20,628 bases of DNA from JACVRW01 sp035705985 (GTDB lineage Bacteria; Actinomycetota; Thermoleophilia; Solirubrobacterales; Thermoleophilaceae). Below, one piece after another: positions 5,768-12,906 of the stretch (position 1 is the stretch's first letter; every line of letters starts with the position of its first letter). The position numbers and the translations under genes are program-made. The notes below the pieces were generated by a model that was given only the letters and a program-made list of their open reading frames with translations, made no database searches and was not told the origin of the DNA. The stretch spans positions 1 to 20,628 of the forward strand of contig DASSVP010000070.1 in NCBI GenBank assembly GCA_035705985.1, written 5' to 3'.

Positions 5768-7629
5768 TGGACCTGGTTCGACGAGTCGATGATCACACGG
5801 CACGGCCGCTCGGACAGCACGGTCTCCAGGGTACGGCCGAAGAGCGACGAGCCAGCCCGCCGCGGCGGAAGCGGCAGGACGACGGCGCGGGCGCGGATGT
5901 CATTCGCCTCCTCCACAACCCTCCGCCCCGCCTGCCCCGGACGGACCTTTTCCCAGTGGCCGGTCACGCGCCTGCCGCCGCGCACCCGCGCCGAGTCGAC
6001 GATCGAGGACGCGCGCGCCTCCTGCTCGGGCATGTCGGCGTCGATGGGCGAGTTCGGCGGCACGGTGATCGTCACGAGCACGTGGATGCCGCGCCGACGC
6101 CGGGCCGCCAGCCGCACTGCCGTGGAGACAGCCTCCGGCGAGTAGTGGCCGTCCTCGAAGGCGACGAGGACCGACTCGTATTCCACCTCGTGCTCCACGG
6201 CGGGCTTCGGGACGACGACGCGGTGCGTCTCCCAGAGGTTCAGGCCGAGGCGGCGGCGGTAGTTCACGTACGTCGCCATCCCGAGCGCGAGCCAGATGGA
6301 GCCCGCCACGAGCGTCTCGAGGTTCAGGACGCTCACGACGATGAACGCGACCCCGGTCCCGAGCGCGCCGAACACGGACACCAGCGGGATCTCGTGACCG
6401 CCGACCTTCACGTTCCACGGCGCGCGGTAGGGGCGCTCGCGGTCGGGCTCCTTGACGCGCAGGGCGATCACCGCCAGGTGCGCCATGGTGAAGCTGAGCA
6501 TCGCGCCGAATGCGTAGACCGTGCCGAGGAACTCGGCCTGCCCGGGCAGCATGGTCAGGCACGCGACGCCGCCGAAGAGCATGATCGCCACGTACGGCGT
6601 CCGGAAGCGGGGGTGCAGCTGCCGTACGGCCTCGGGCAGCTGGCGGTACTGGCCCATGGAGTAGCTGAGCCGCGAGAGACCGATCAGCCCGGCGTTGGTC
6701 GCGACCAGTAGGATCGTCGCCGCCAGGAGGCCCACGTAGAGCTCGCCCGCGTCCTGGAAGACGCCCAGGTCCATGCTGTTCACCACGCCGAGGATCGGGT
6801 TGTCGGCGTAGCCGCCCTCGTCGGACGGCTCGGCCAGCTGCGTGGTGCCGTTCTCGACCGGCATGGCCGAGAGGGCGACGGCCGGCAGCGTGAGCGAGAT
6901 CGTCATCACCGCGACCACGACCGCGCGCGTCGCCCTCGGGATCGTCTCGCCGTAGTCGCGCGCCTCCTCGGCCATGTTCGAGATCGTGTCGATGCCCGTG
7001 AAGGCGACCATGCCGACCGGGATGGCGATCAGGAAATCCGCGACCGTGGGCGAGGTCCCGAAGTCGATGTTCTCGACCAGCGTCTCCGGCGACAGCACGA
7101 GGATGAACCCGAGGATCACCAGCCCGACCTGCGTGGCGAAGTCCGCGACTGCGAGGACGACGTTCAGGCTCGCCGCCTCCTTCACGCCCACGACGTTCAC
7201 GACCGCGAGGAAGACGACGACGGTGATGCCGCAGATGATGTCCGCGGGCGACTCCACGAGCGGATGCCAGACGGTCCCGAGGTAGTGCGGCAGGAAGAAG
7301 GCCGAGATCGCGACCGTGATGATGTAGTTGAGCATCTGGCCCCACGCGGTCAGTGCGGACCAGAACTCGTTGAACGCCTGGCGCGCGAAGGACGAGGAGC
7401 CGCCGGCCTCGGGATACATGGTCGTCGCCTCGGTGTACGTGAACGCCGTGAACACGAAGATCACGCCGGCGATCGCGAACACGACGGGCGTCATGCCGAG
7501 CGCGAGTACCGCGACGAGGCCGAGCGCGTAGTAAATCGAGCTGCCCACGTTGCCGTACGCGGTGGAGAACAGCGCACCGGGCCCGAGCACGCGCTCGAGC
7601 CCGCGGTGCTTGGGGCGATACTCGGCCAT
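5764..7629 (-). CDS. APC-superfamily permease with C-terminal Usp domain (copy 1)
   Basis: A 621-aa permease, paralogous to the 682-aa copy downstream. The membrane part has about twelve hydrophobic segments (roughly 15-465). It starts with ALFSTAYGNVGSSIYYALG, then YPEAGGSSSFARQAFNEFWS, and carries the APC signature FTGIDTISNMAEEARDYG near the sixth helix. From 484 (YESVLVAFED) to the end there is a Usp-like domain finishing with VLSERPCRVIIDSSNQVQ. In potassium-importing KimA/KUP proteins an Asp precedes the first-helix AYG motif; here the corresponding stretch reads GALFSTAYG, so amino-acid or amine transport is at least as likely as K+. The ATG at 7629 has no clear Shine-Dalgarno. A PuuB-like amine oxidase gene lies 62 nt upstream on the same strand, reminiscent of putrescine importer/oxidase pairs. 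Confidence 0.9.
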   Translation of the reverse strand: MAEYRPKHRGLERVLGPGALFSTAYGNVGSSIYYALGLVAVLALGMTPVVFAIAGVIFVFTAFTYTEATTMYPEAGGSSSFARQAFNEFWSALTAWGQMLNYIITVAISAFFLPHYLGTVWHPLVESPADIICGITVVVFLAVVNVVGVKEAASLNVVLAVADFATQVGLVILGFILVLSPETLVENIDFGTSPTVADFLIAIPVGMVAFTGIDTISNMAEEARDYGETIPRATRAVVVAVMTISLTLPAVALSAMPVENGTTQLAEPSDEGGYADNPILGVVNSMDLGVFQDAGELYVGLLAATILLVATNAGLIGLSRLSYSMGQYRQLPEAVRQLHPRFRTPYVAIMLFGGVACLTMLPGQAEFLGTVYAFGAMLSFTMAHLAVIALRVKEPDRERPYRAPWNVKVGGHEIPLVSVFGALGTGVAFIVVSVLNLETLVAGSIWLALGMATYVNYRRRLGLNLWETHRVVVPKPAVEHEVEYESVLVAFEDGHYSPEAVSTAVRLAARRRRGIHVLVTITVPPNSPIDADMPEQEARASSIVDSARVRGGRRVTGHWEKVRPGQAGRRVVEEANDIRARAVVLPLPPRRAGSSLFGRTLETVLSERPCRVIIDSSNQVQ

Positions 7630-7691
7630 CGACGCTTGAACGCTAATGGTCGGGCAGGCGGCCCACCGCGCCGGGAAGCTGCCGGCCGGAC

Positions 7692-9107
7692 CTAGCTGTC
7701 GAAGCCCGCCCCGATCCGGTCCAGCGCGCGGAGCCAGGGGCCGCGCCTGCCTCCCCGCTCGTCGGCACGGGCGAGCGCGCGGCGGGTGGCCTGGATCACT
7801 CCGTAGCGGAGCGGCTCCGGCGGGAAGGGGATCGGCTTCCGGCGGACGAGCTCCAGCCTGGTTGCCTCGCTGTCGCGCCCGCCCAGCAGGTCCAGCGCGA
7901 CCCGTGCCCCGAAGCGGCTGGCGGCGACGCCCAGCCCGGTGTAGCCGACCGCGTACACCGCCCGGCCGCCGAGCGCCCTCCCGAAGGTCACGCAGAAGCG
8001 GCTCGAGGTGTCGATCGCACCGGCCCAGCGGTGGCTGAAGCGGATGCCCTCGAGCTGGGGAAAGGTGGCGGCGAAGTTCCGGGCGAGCAGCTCGAAGGTG
8101 GGAGCGTGGTCCTCGAGCTCCGCTCGCATGCCGTTGCGAAAGTGGTAGAGCGCCTCATAGCCGCCCCAGAGGATGCGCCGGCCCTCCCCCACCCCGCCCG
8201 CCGTGAGCCGGTAATAGTGGAAGCGGTTGCCCGAGTCCGAGACCCCCTGCTCCCGGCGCCACCCGATCGCTCCCCGCTGCTCCGCGGTCAGCGGCTCGGT
8301 CACGAGCACGTAGTCGTAGACGGGGACCACGTAGCGGCCAATCGCCCTCACCAGTGGCGGAAACGCATTCGTCGCGAGCAGCACCCGCCGCGCGCGCACC
8401 CGAGCGGGATTCCCGTTCGCGCCGCCCGCGGCGGCTTCCAGCACCACGCCGTCACGGTCCCGTCGCAGTCTGGTCACGCGCGTGTGTTCGTGGATGCGCA
8501 CACCGTCCGCGACGGCCGCCTCGCGGAGGCCCCACGCGAGCCGCGCGGGGTCCACGAGCGCGCTCCCGGTCCGGTGCCAGAGCCCGCCGAGATAGGTCGG
8601 CGAGTCCACCTCGGCCCTGACCTCCTCGCGATCGAGCAGGACCACGTCCTCGCCATGCTCCCGCTCCGTCTGCGCCGCCTCCTCGAGCCATTTCACCTCG
8701 TGCGGCCGGGTGGCGACGTCGATGACGCCGGCCTCGTTCCAGGCGGCGTCGATCGACCGGGCCTGGAGGGTCTCGCGGATGGCGGCGAAGTTCTCGGCGC
8801 CGAGGCGTTGGAGGGTGTCCATGTCATCGGGCCACCGCGACATCCCGTTCTCGAAGCCGTGCGTGAGCGACGCTTCGAGGAAGCCGCCGTTGCGCCCGCT
8901 CGCGCCCCAGCCGCAGCGATCGCCCTCGAGCAGGACGACGTCCTCGGTGCCGGCCGCGTGCAGGGCGGCCCAGAGCCCCGTGAACCCGCCTCCCACGATC
9001 GCGAGATCGCACTCGAGCTCCTCCTCCAGGGGGGCGAGCGGCTCGAGGGCCTCCGGCGAGTCGAGCCAGAAGACCTTCTGCTCCGAGTCCGCGAGCGCGC
9101 CGGTCAG
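7692..9107 (-). CDS. FAD-dependent amine/amino-acid oxidase (DAO, PuuB-like)
   Basis: About 471 aa of the DAO (PF01266) family, close in style to gamma-glutamylputrescine oxidase PuuB. LAIVGGGFTGLWAA is the FAD Rossmann loop (about residues 35-48). CGWGASGRNGGF (about 65-76) is the second conserved FAD-contact motif of PuuB-like enzymes. GRALGGRAVYAVGYTGLGVAASR near the C-terminus is the closing FAD loop. Enzymes of this type oxidise amines or secondary amino acids to imines with release of H2O2, which fits the upstream peroxiredoxin. No ATG, GTG or TTG exists in frame before the FAD motif. CTG at 9107 overlaps the upstream stop as CTGA, matching the GTGA junctions used elsewhere here. CTG at 9119, 6 nt after GGAGGT, is the alternative. 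The APC permease gene follows after 62 nt. Confidence 0.85.
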   Translation of the reverse strand: MTGALADSEQKVFWLDSPEALEPLAPLEEELECDLAIVGGGFTGLWAALHAAGTEDVVLLEGDRCGWGASGRNGGFLEASLTHGFENGMSRWPDDMDTLQRLGAENFAAIRETLQARSIDAAWNEAGVIDVATRPHEVKWLEEAAQTEREHGEDVVLLDREEVRAEVDSPTYLGGLWHRTGSALVDPARLAWGLREAAVADGVRIHEHTRVTRLRRDRDGVVLEAAAGGANGNPARVRARRVLLATNAFPPLVRAIGRYVVPVYDYVLVTEPLTAEQRGAIGWRREQGVSDSGNRFHYYRLTAGGVGEGRRILWGGYEALYHFRNGMRAELEDHAPTFELLARNFAATFPQLEGIRFSHRWAGAIDTSSRFCVTFGRALGGRAVYAVGYTGLGVAASRFGARVALDLLGGRDSEATRLELVRRKPIPFPPEPLRYGVIQATRRALARADERGGRRGPWLRALDRIGAGFDS

Positions 9108-10600
9108 CCTCGGAGCCAGTCGAGCACCTCCCGGGCGTGTGAGTGCGGTGGGAACACCGGATAGAAGACGTGGCTGATCCGCCCGTCGTCGATCACGAGC
9201 GTGAGCCGCTTCAGGAGCGTCCTCCCACCTGTCTCGAAGGTGGGCAGCCTGAGCGCGCGGGTGAGCTCGAGCCGCTCGTCGCTCAGGACCGGGAACGGGA
9301 GCGCGAGCCTCTCGGCCATCTCGCGCTGGTACTCCGGGTCCTGCGTGCTGAGCGCCACGACCCGCGCCCCGAGGTCGGCGAACTGGCCGTGCGCGTCCCG
9401 GAACCCGCACGTCTCAGGCGTGCACCCACGGGCGCCGGGGATGGCGTCCCAGCCGGGCGGGAGCTCCTCGTTCGGGCGGCCGGTGCGGGGATAGGCGAAG
9501 AGGACCGTGCGGCCGGGCAGTTGGTCGAGGCTGAGGTGATCTCCCGTCGTCGTTTCCAGCGCTATCGGCGGAACCTCTGCATTGAGGAGATGCCTCGCCG
9601 CGCCGTCGTCGGTCGGTACCGGCAGGTCGTCCGGGAGGCTGTGAATGTCGGGGATGTTGGCCAGGCTGTGGAGCCTACGCAGACGGAGCCGACGCAGCGT
9701 TCTCTTCCCGTGGACGGTCACGTCGTCCCAGGTGAGTCGCACGACCCGGTAGCCCGCGAGCTCCAGGTCGGCGTCACTCGCGGCGTCGCGCTCCTGGTCG
9801 CGCCGGGTGCGGTGGAACTCGAAGCCGTCGGTCTGGACGGCGAGGCGTTGGGCCTCCCAGACTGCGTCGACCTCATGGGTTTCGGTCTCGCCTTGCACGA
9901 GGGCATTGAACCTGGGGTTCGGGATCTCCTGTGCGTTCTCGACCAGTGCTTTGAAGCGCCGCTCGAGCTCGCTCTTCTGAGTGCTCGGCCGGTAGGCGGC
10001 GATGGCTCGGCGGAGGGTTGTTGCTCCCTCCCGGCCCCTCGCTCGGTTCAGGACGTCAACGACGGCAATGAGGTCGAATAGGCGCGACCGCTCGGCGCGA
10101 TCGATCGCTACCCCGAGGTTCGAAGCCGGAACGACCGCACTGAGGTCGAGCAAGGTGCGCGCGACCGTCGTGACCGGGATTCCCTCTTTCGTGGTGAAGT
10201 CGACGGGGTCGAGCATGCGGCTTCGGTGCGCTTCGACACCCGGTACACGCCCGGCCGGCTGCGGGACGGTCACCTCAAGCCGCAGCGCGCTCGGCCGGAG
10301 CCCCCAGAGGTCCGCCGCGGAGCGGTGACTGAGCCACGCCTTCGGGCCGCACGCCAGGACCGCAGCCAGGTAGTTCCCGCGCCGCGGCAGTGGAGCCAGG
10401 CCGGTCCTGTACACCCGGCCGCCATGCAAAGCATGAAGGGTCCCGGCGGCGACGCGCCTGCGGATCGCATGCCAGTCGAGTCCCAGCTCCCGAAGCTGCC
10501 CACGAGAGATCACCCCGTACTGCCGGCCCGCCAACTCCGCCAGCGCACGGCCACGAGGTGAGCGCCCAGAAGGTCGTTTTCCGACGTGCTTATCGCTCAC
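9104..10600 (-). CDS. AbiEi-type antitoxin/DUF559-like protein fused to a peroxiredoxin
   Basis: One 498-codon frame joins two proteins. Residues 17-60 form the winged-helix AbiEi antitoxin N-domain (LAGRQYGVISRGQLRELGLD...IRRRVAAGTL). 61-180 continue as in AbiEi-family proteins (LSHRSAADLWGL, GIPVTTVARTLLDL). 205-310 resemble DUF559, a Vsr-like PD-(D/E)xK fold, with D245, TDGFEFH and LAGYRVVRLTWDDV. Residues 322-498 are a complete BCP/PrxQ-type peroxiredoxin with peroxidatic C393 and resolving C398 in GCTPETC. The usual catalytic Glu before the TDG motif is Gln256. The start is GTG. No ATG, GTG or TTG lies close to the peroxiredoxin part; the nearest in-frame candidate is GTG at codon 294. 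Expected roles are autoregulated transcription/antitoxin-like binding and thiol-dependent peroxide reduction; how they cooperate is unknown. The end overlaps the downstream oxidase gene. Confidence 0.85.
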   Translation of the reverse strand: MSDKHVGKRPSGRSPRGRALAELAGRQYGVISRGQLRELGLDWHAIRRRVAAGTLHALHGGRVYRTGLAPLPRRGNYLAAVLACGPKAWLSHRSAADLWGLRPSALRLEVTVPQPAGRVPGVEAHRSRMLDPVDFTTKEGIPVTTVARTLLDLSAVVPASNLGVAIDRAERSRLFDLIAVVDVLNRARGREGATTLRRAIAAYRPSTQKSELERRFKALVENAQEIPNPRFNALVQGETETHEVDAVWEAQRLAVQTDGFEFHRTRRDQERDAASDADLELAGYRVVRLTWDDVTVHGKRTLRRLRLRRLHSLANIPDIHSLPDDLPVPTDDGAARHLLNAEVPPIALETTTGDHLSLDQLPGRTVLFAYPRTGRPNEELPPGWDAIPGARGCTPETCGFRDAHGQFADLGARVVALSTQDPEYQREMAERLALPFPVLSDERLELTRALRLPTFETGGRTLLKRLTLVIDDGRISHVFYPVFPPHSHAREVLDWLRG

Positions 10601-10622
10601 CCGGCCAGGGTGGTTGGTCTTG

Positions 10623-10659
10623 CGTTACGGGTGGGTCACGACGGTAACGAGCGTGTGAC
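10623..10659. promoter_or_regulatory. Two interleaved inverted repeats upstream of the AbiEi-peroxiredoxin gene
   Basis: CGTTAC-N15-GTAACG (10623-10649) and GTCAC-N15-GTGAC (10635-10659) overlap. Both have 15-nt spacers, and their centres are about 11 bp, one helical turn, apart. They lie 23-59 bp upstream of the GTG start at 10600. AbiEi antitoxins are known to repress their own promoters through inverted repeats, so an autoregulatory operator is plausible. The arms are short and could be chance. Confidence 0.35.
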
Positions 10660-10688
10660 GGCAGCGCTACTCCGGGCGTGCGGGCGGT

Positions 10689-10742
10689 GGCCCGAGGGGT
10701 GCTCGGGCCGCCGGCCGGGCCGTAAGGCTCGCCGGCCGGCGG
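10689..10742 (-). terminator. Double-hairpin terminator after hppA
   Basis: Just downstream of the hppA stop, CCGCCGGCCGG and CCGGCCGGCGG (10708-10718 and 10732-10742) form a perfect 11-bp stem. A second perfect 8-bp stem, GGCCCGAG/CTCGGGCC (10689-10696 and 10702-10709), follows and shares its last two bases. There is no T tract, as is common for intrinsic-like terminators of high-GC actinobacteria. It separates the hppA unit from the AbiEi-peroxiredoxin gene. Confidence 0.65.
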
Positions 10743-10755
10743 TCCGCAGGGTGGG

Positions 10756-12855
10756 TTAGACCAGGAACGGGATGATCAGCAGGGCCACGATGTTCGCGAC
10801 CTTGATCATCGGGTTGATGGCCGGGCCGGCGGTGTCCTTGTAGGGGTCGCCGACCGTATCGCCCGTGACCGAGGCGGCGTGGGCCTCGGAGCCCTTTCCG
10901 CCGTACTCGCCGTCCTCGATCAGCTTCTTCGCGTTGTCCCACGCGCCGCCGCCGGCCGTCATCGAGACGGCGGCGAAGAAGCCCACCACGATCACGCCGA
11001 TCAGCAGGCCGCCCAGCGCCTGGGTCGACAGGAGGCCAACCACCAGCGTCACGACGATCGGGATCAGCGCCGGGATGATCATCTCCCGCTGCGCCGACGC
11101 GGTCACGATCGCCACCGCGCGCGCGTAGTCGGGCTTCTCGGTGCGGTCCATGATGCCCGGCTTCTCCTTGAACTGCCGGCGCACCTCCTCGACCACTCCG
11201 CCGCCCGCGCGGCCGACGGCCTCGATCGCCAGGGCGGCGAACAGGTAGACCATCATGCCGCCGACGATCAGACCCACCAGCACCTCGGGCTGCGAGATGT
11301 CGAAGGAGACGACCTGAGCACCCTCCTTGTTCGCCTCCTCACGGAGCTCCTCGACGAAGGCCGCGAACAAGACGAGCGCCGCGAGCACAGCGGATCCGAT
11401 GGCATACCCCTTCGTCACCGCCTTGGTCGTGTTGCCGACGGCGTCCAGGGGATCCGTCACGTTCCGAACGTCCTCCGGCAGGTTCGCCATCTCCGCGATG
11501 CCGCCCGCGTTGTCCGTAATGGGCCCAAAGGCGTCAAGCGCCACGATGAGCCCGGTCAACGACAGCTGCGCCATCACGGCGATCGCGATGCCGTAGATCC
11601 CGCCCAGCTCGTTTGCGAGCAGGATGCCGCCGACGAGCAGGAGCGCCGGAGCCGCGGTGGACTGGAGGCCCTGGGCGAGGCCCTGGATGATGTTCGTGGC
11701 GTGCCCGGTCTGGGACGCGCGCGCCGTGGTGCGCACCGGCCGGAAGCGCGTGGACGTGTAGTAGTCCGTGATCACGAACAGGCCGGCGGTGACGCCGATG
11801 CCCACCAGCGTGCAGAACCACAGGTCCATGGCCGATGGGGCGTCGGCACCGGCGCGCAGCAGGTTCGACACGCCCTCCTTGTAGGAAAGGTCGTCGAACA
11901 TCAACAGCGTGATCGGGAGGAACGCGAGCGCCGCGAGGACCCCCGAGACGATCAGCCCCTGGTAGAGCGCGCGCTCCACGTTGCCCGCCCGCGAGCGCAC
12001 GGCGTAGGTGCCGATGATCGAAGCGATCAGCGACACGCCGCCGATGACGAGCGGATAGGTCGCGACGGTGCCGATCTCCTGGAAGGTGAGGACGCCGAGC
12101 AGCATCACGGCGACCGCGGTGACCGCGTAGGTCTCGAACAGGTCGGCCGCCATACCGGCGCAGTCGCCGACGTTGTCGCCCACGTTGTCCGCGATCACGG
12201 CCGGGTTGCGCGGGTCGTCCTCCGGGATGCCGGCCTCGATCTTGCCCACGAGGTCGGCGCCGACGTCGGCCGCCTTCGTGAAGATGCCGCCGCCAAGACG
12301 CGCGAAGACGGAGATCAGGGAGCCGCCGAAGCCGAGCCCGATCAGGGCGTCGATGGCGTCGCGCTCGTCCTCGCCGGCCAGGATCAGGATTCCGTAGTAA
12401 CCGGCCACGCCGAGAAGCGCGAGGCCCGCGACTAGCAGGCCGGTGATCGCGCCGCCCTTGAAGGCCACGCCGAGCGCGCGGGACACGCCGGAGCGCGCCG
12501 ACTCCGCCACGCGGGCGTTGGCGCGCACCGATACGTTCATCCCGATGAAGCCGGCCGCGCCCGAGAACACGCCGCCGATCAGGAAACCGATCGCGACGAG
12601 GATGCCGTTCGCGTCCTGCGCCTCGAGCCCGACCGCCAGCACGATCGCGAGCACCACGGCGACGCCGGCGATGATCGTGTACTGGCGCCGGAGGTACGCG
12701 CTCGCGCCCTCCTGGACGGCCGTGGAGATGTCCTGCATCTCCTGGTTGCCCGGCGAGAGTGCAAGCAGCCAGCGCGAGGTCAGCACGCCATAGAGCACGG
12801 CGGCGCCAGCACAAACGAGCGCCAGCAGCACGCCCCAGTCAGTCAGGAATTCCAA
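10756..12855 (-). CDS. hppA: Membrane-bound proton-translocating pyrophosphatase, K+-independent type
   Basis: A 699-aa integral membrane H+-PPase that hydrolyses pyrophosphate and pumps protons across the membrane. The substrate site is intact: DVGADLVGKIEAG (197-209) and ADNVGDNVGDCAGMAADLFE (222-241) carry the Mg-PPi-binding Asp cluster. FGPITDNAGGIAEM (443-456) and SVTGDTVGDPYKDTAGP near the C-terminus complete it. GNTTKAVTKG places Lys478 where K+-dependent enzymes have Ala (Ala460 of the Carboxydothermus enzyme), so K+ independence is expected. About sixteen hydrophobic segments are present. The start is TTG at 12855, 9 nt after GGAGG; no better start is near. It is the last gene of the block, 51 nt after mtnP, and is followed by a double hairpin. 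It recycles the PPi made by biosynthesis as proton-motive force. Confidence 0.97.
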   Translation of the reverse strand: MEFLTDWGVLLALVCAGAAVLYGVLTSRWLLALSPGNQEMQDISTAVQEGASAYLRRQYTIIAGVAVVLAIVLAVGLEAQDANGILVAIGFLIGGVFSGAAGFIGMNVSVRANARVAESARSGVSRALGVAFKGGAITGLLVAGLALLGVAGYYGILILAGEDERDAIDALIGLGFGGSLISVFARLGGGIFTKAADVGADLVGKIEAGIPEDDPRNPAVIADNVGDNVGDCAGMAADLFETYAVTAVAVMLLGVLTFQEIGTVATYPLVIGGVSLIASIIGTYAVRSRAGNVERALYQGLIVSGVLAALAFLPITLLMFDDLSYKEGVSNLLRAGADAPSAMDLWFCTLVGIGVTAGLFVITDYYTSTRFRPVRTTARASQTGHATNIIQGLAQGLQSTAAPALLLVGGILLANELGGIYGIAIAVMAQLSLTGLIVALDAFGPITDNAGGIAEMANLPEDVRNVTDPLDAVGNTTKAVTKGYAIGSAVLAALVLFAAFVEELREEANKEGAQVVSFDISQPEVLVGLIVGGMMVYLFAALAIEAVGRAGGGVVEEVRRQFKEKPGIMDRTEKPDYARAVAIVTASAQREMIIPALIPIVVTLVVGLLSTQALGGLLIGVIVVGFFAAVSMTAGGGAWDNAKKLIEDGEYGGKGSEAHAASVTGDTVGDPYKDTAGPAINPMIKVANIVALLIIPFLV

Positions 12856-12887
12856 GGGGTATTTCCTCCGTCTTGATTCAGAAGAGT

Positions 12888-12902
12888 CAGCGCGCGGCGC
12901 TG
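12888..12902. other. Short hairpin between mtnP and hppA
   Basis: CAGCGC-GCG-GCGCTG is a perfect 6-bp dyad in the 51-nt gap between mtnP and hppA, upstream of the hppA Shine-Dalgarno GGAGG. It could attenuate transcription or be an mRNA processing site that sets hppA level; too short to be sure. Confidence 0.3.
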
Positions 12903-12906
12903 TCCG

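Noticed and set aside
3537..7629. Naming the permeases KimA/KUP potassium importers
   Set aside because: The Usp layout and RCK neighbours fit, but the Asp before the first-helix AYG motif is replaced and overall similarity cannot be measured here, so only the APC-Usp family is called.
10879..12435. 518-codon plus-strand open frame opposite hppA
   Set aside because: Composition typical of an antisense frame (Arg/Asp/His repeats); hppA is unmistakable on the other strand.
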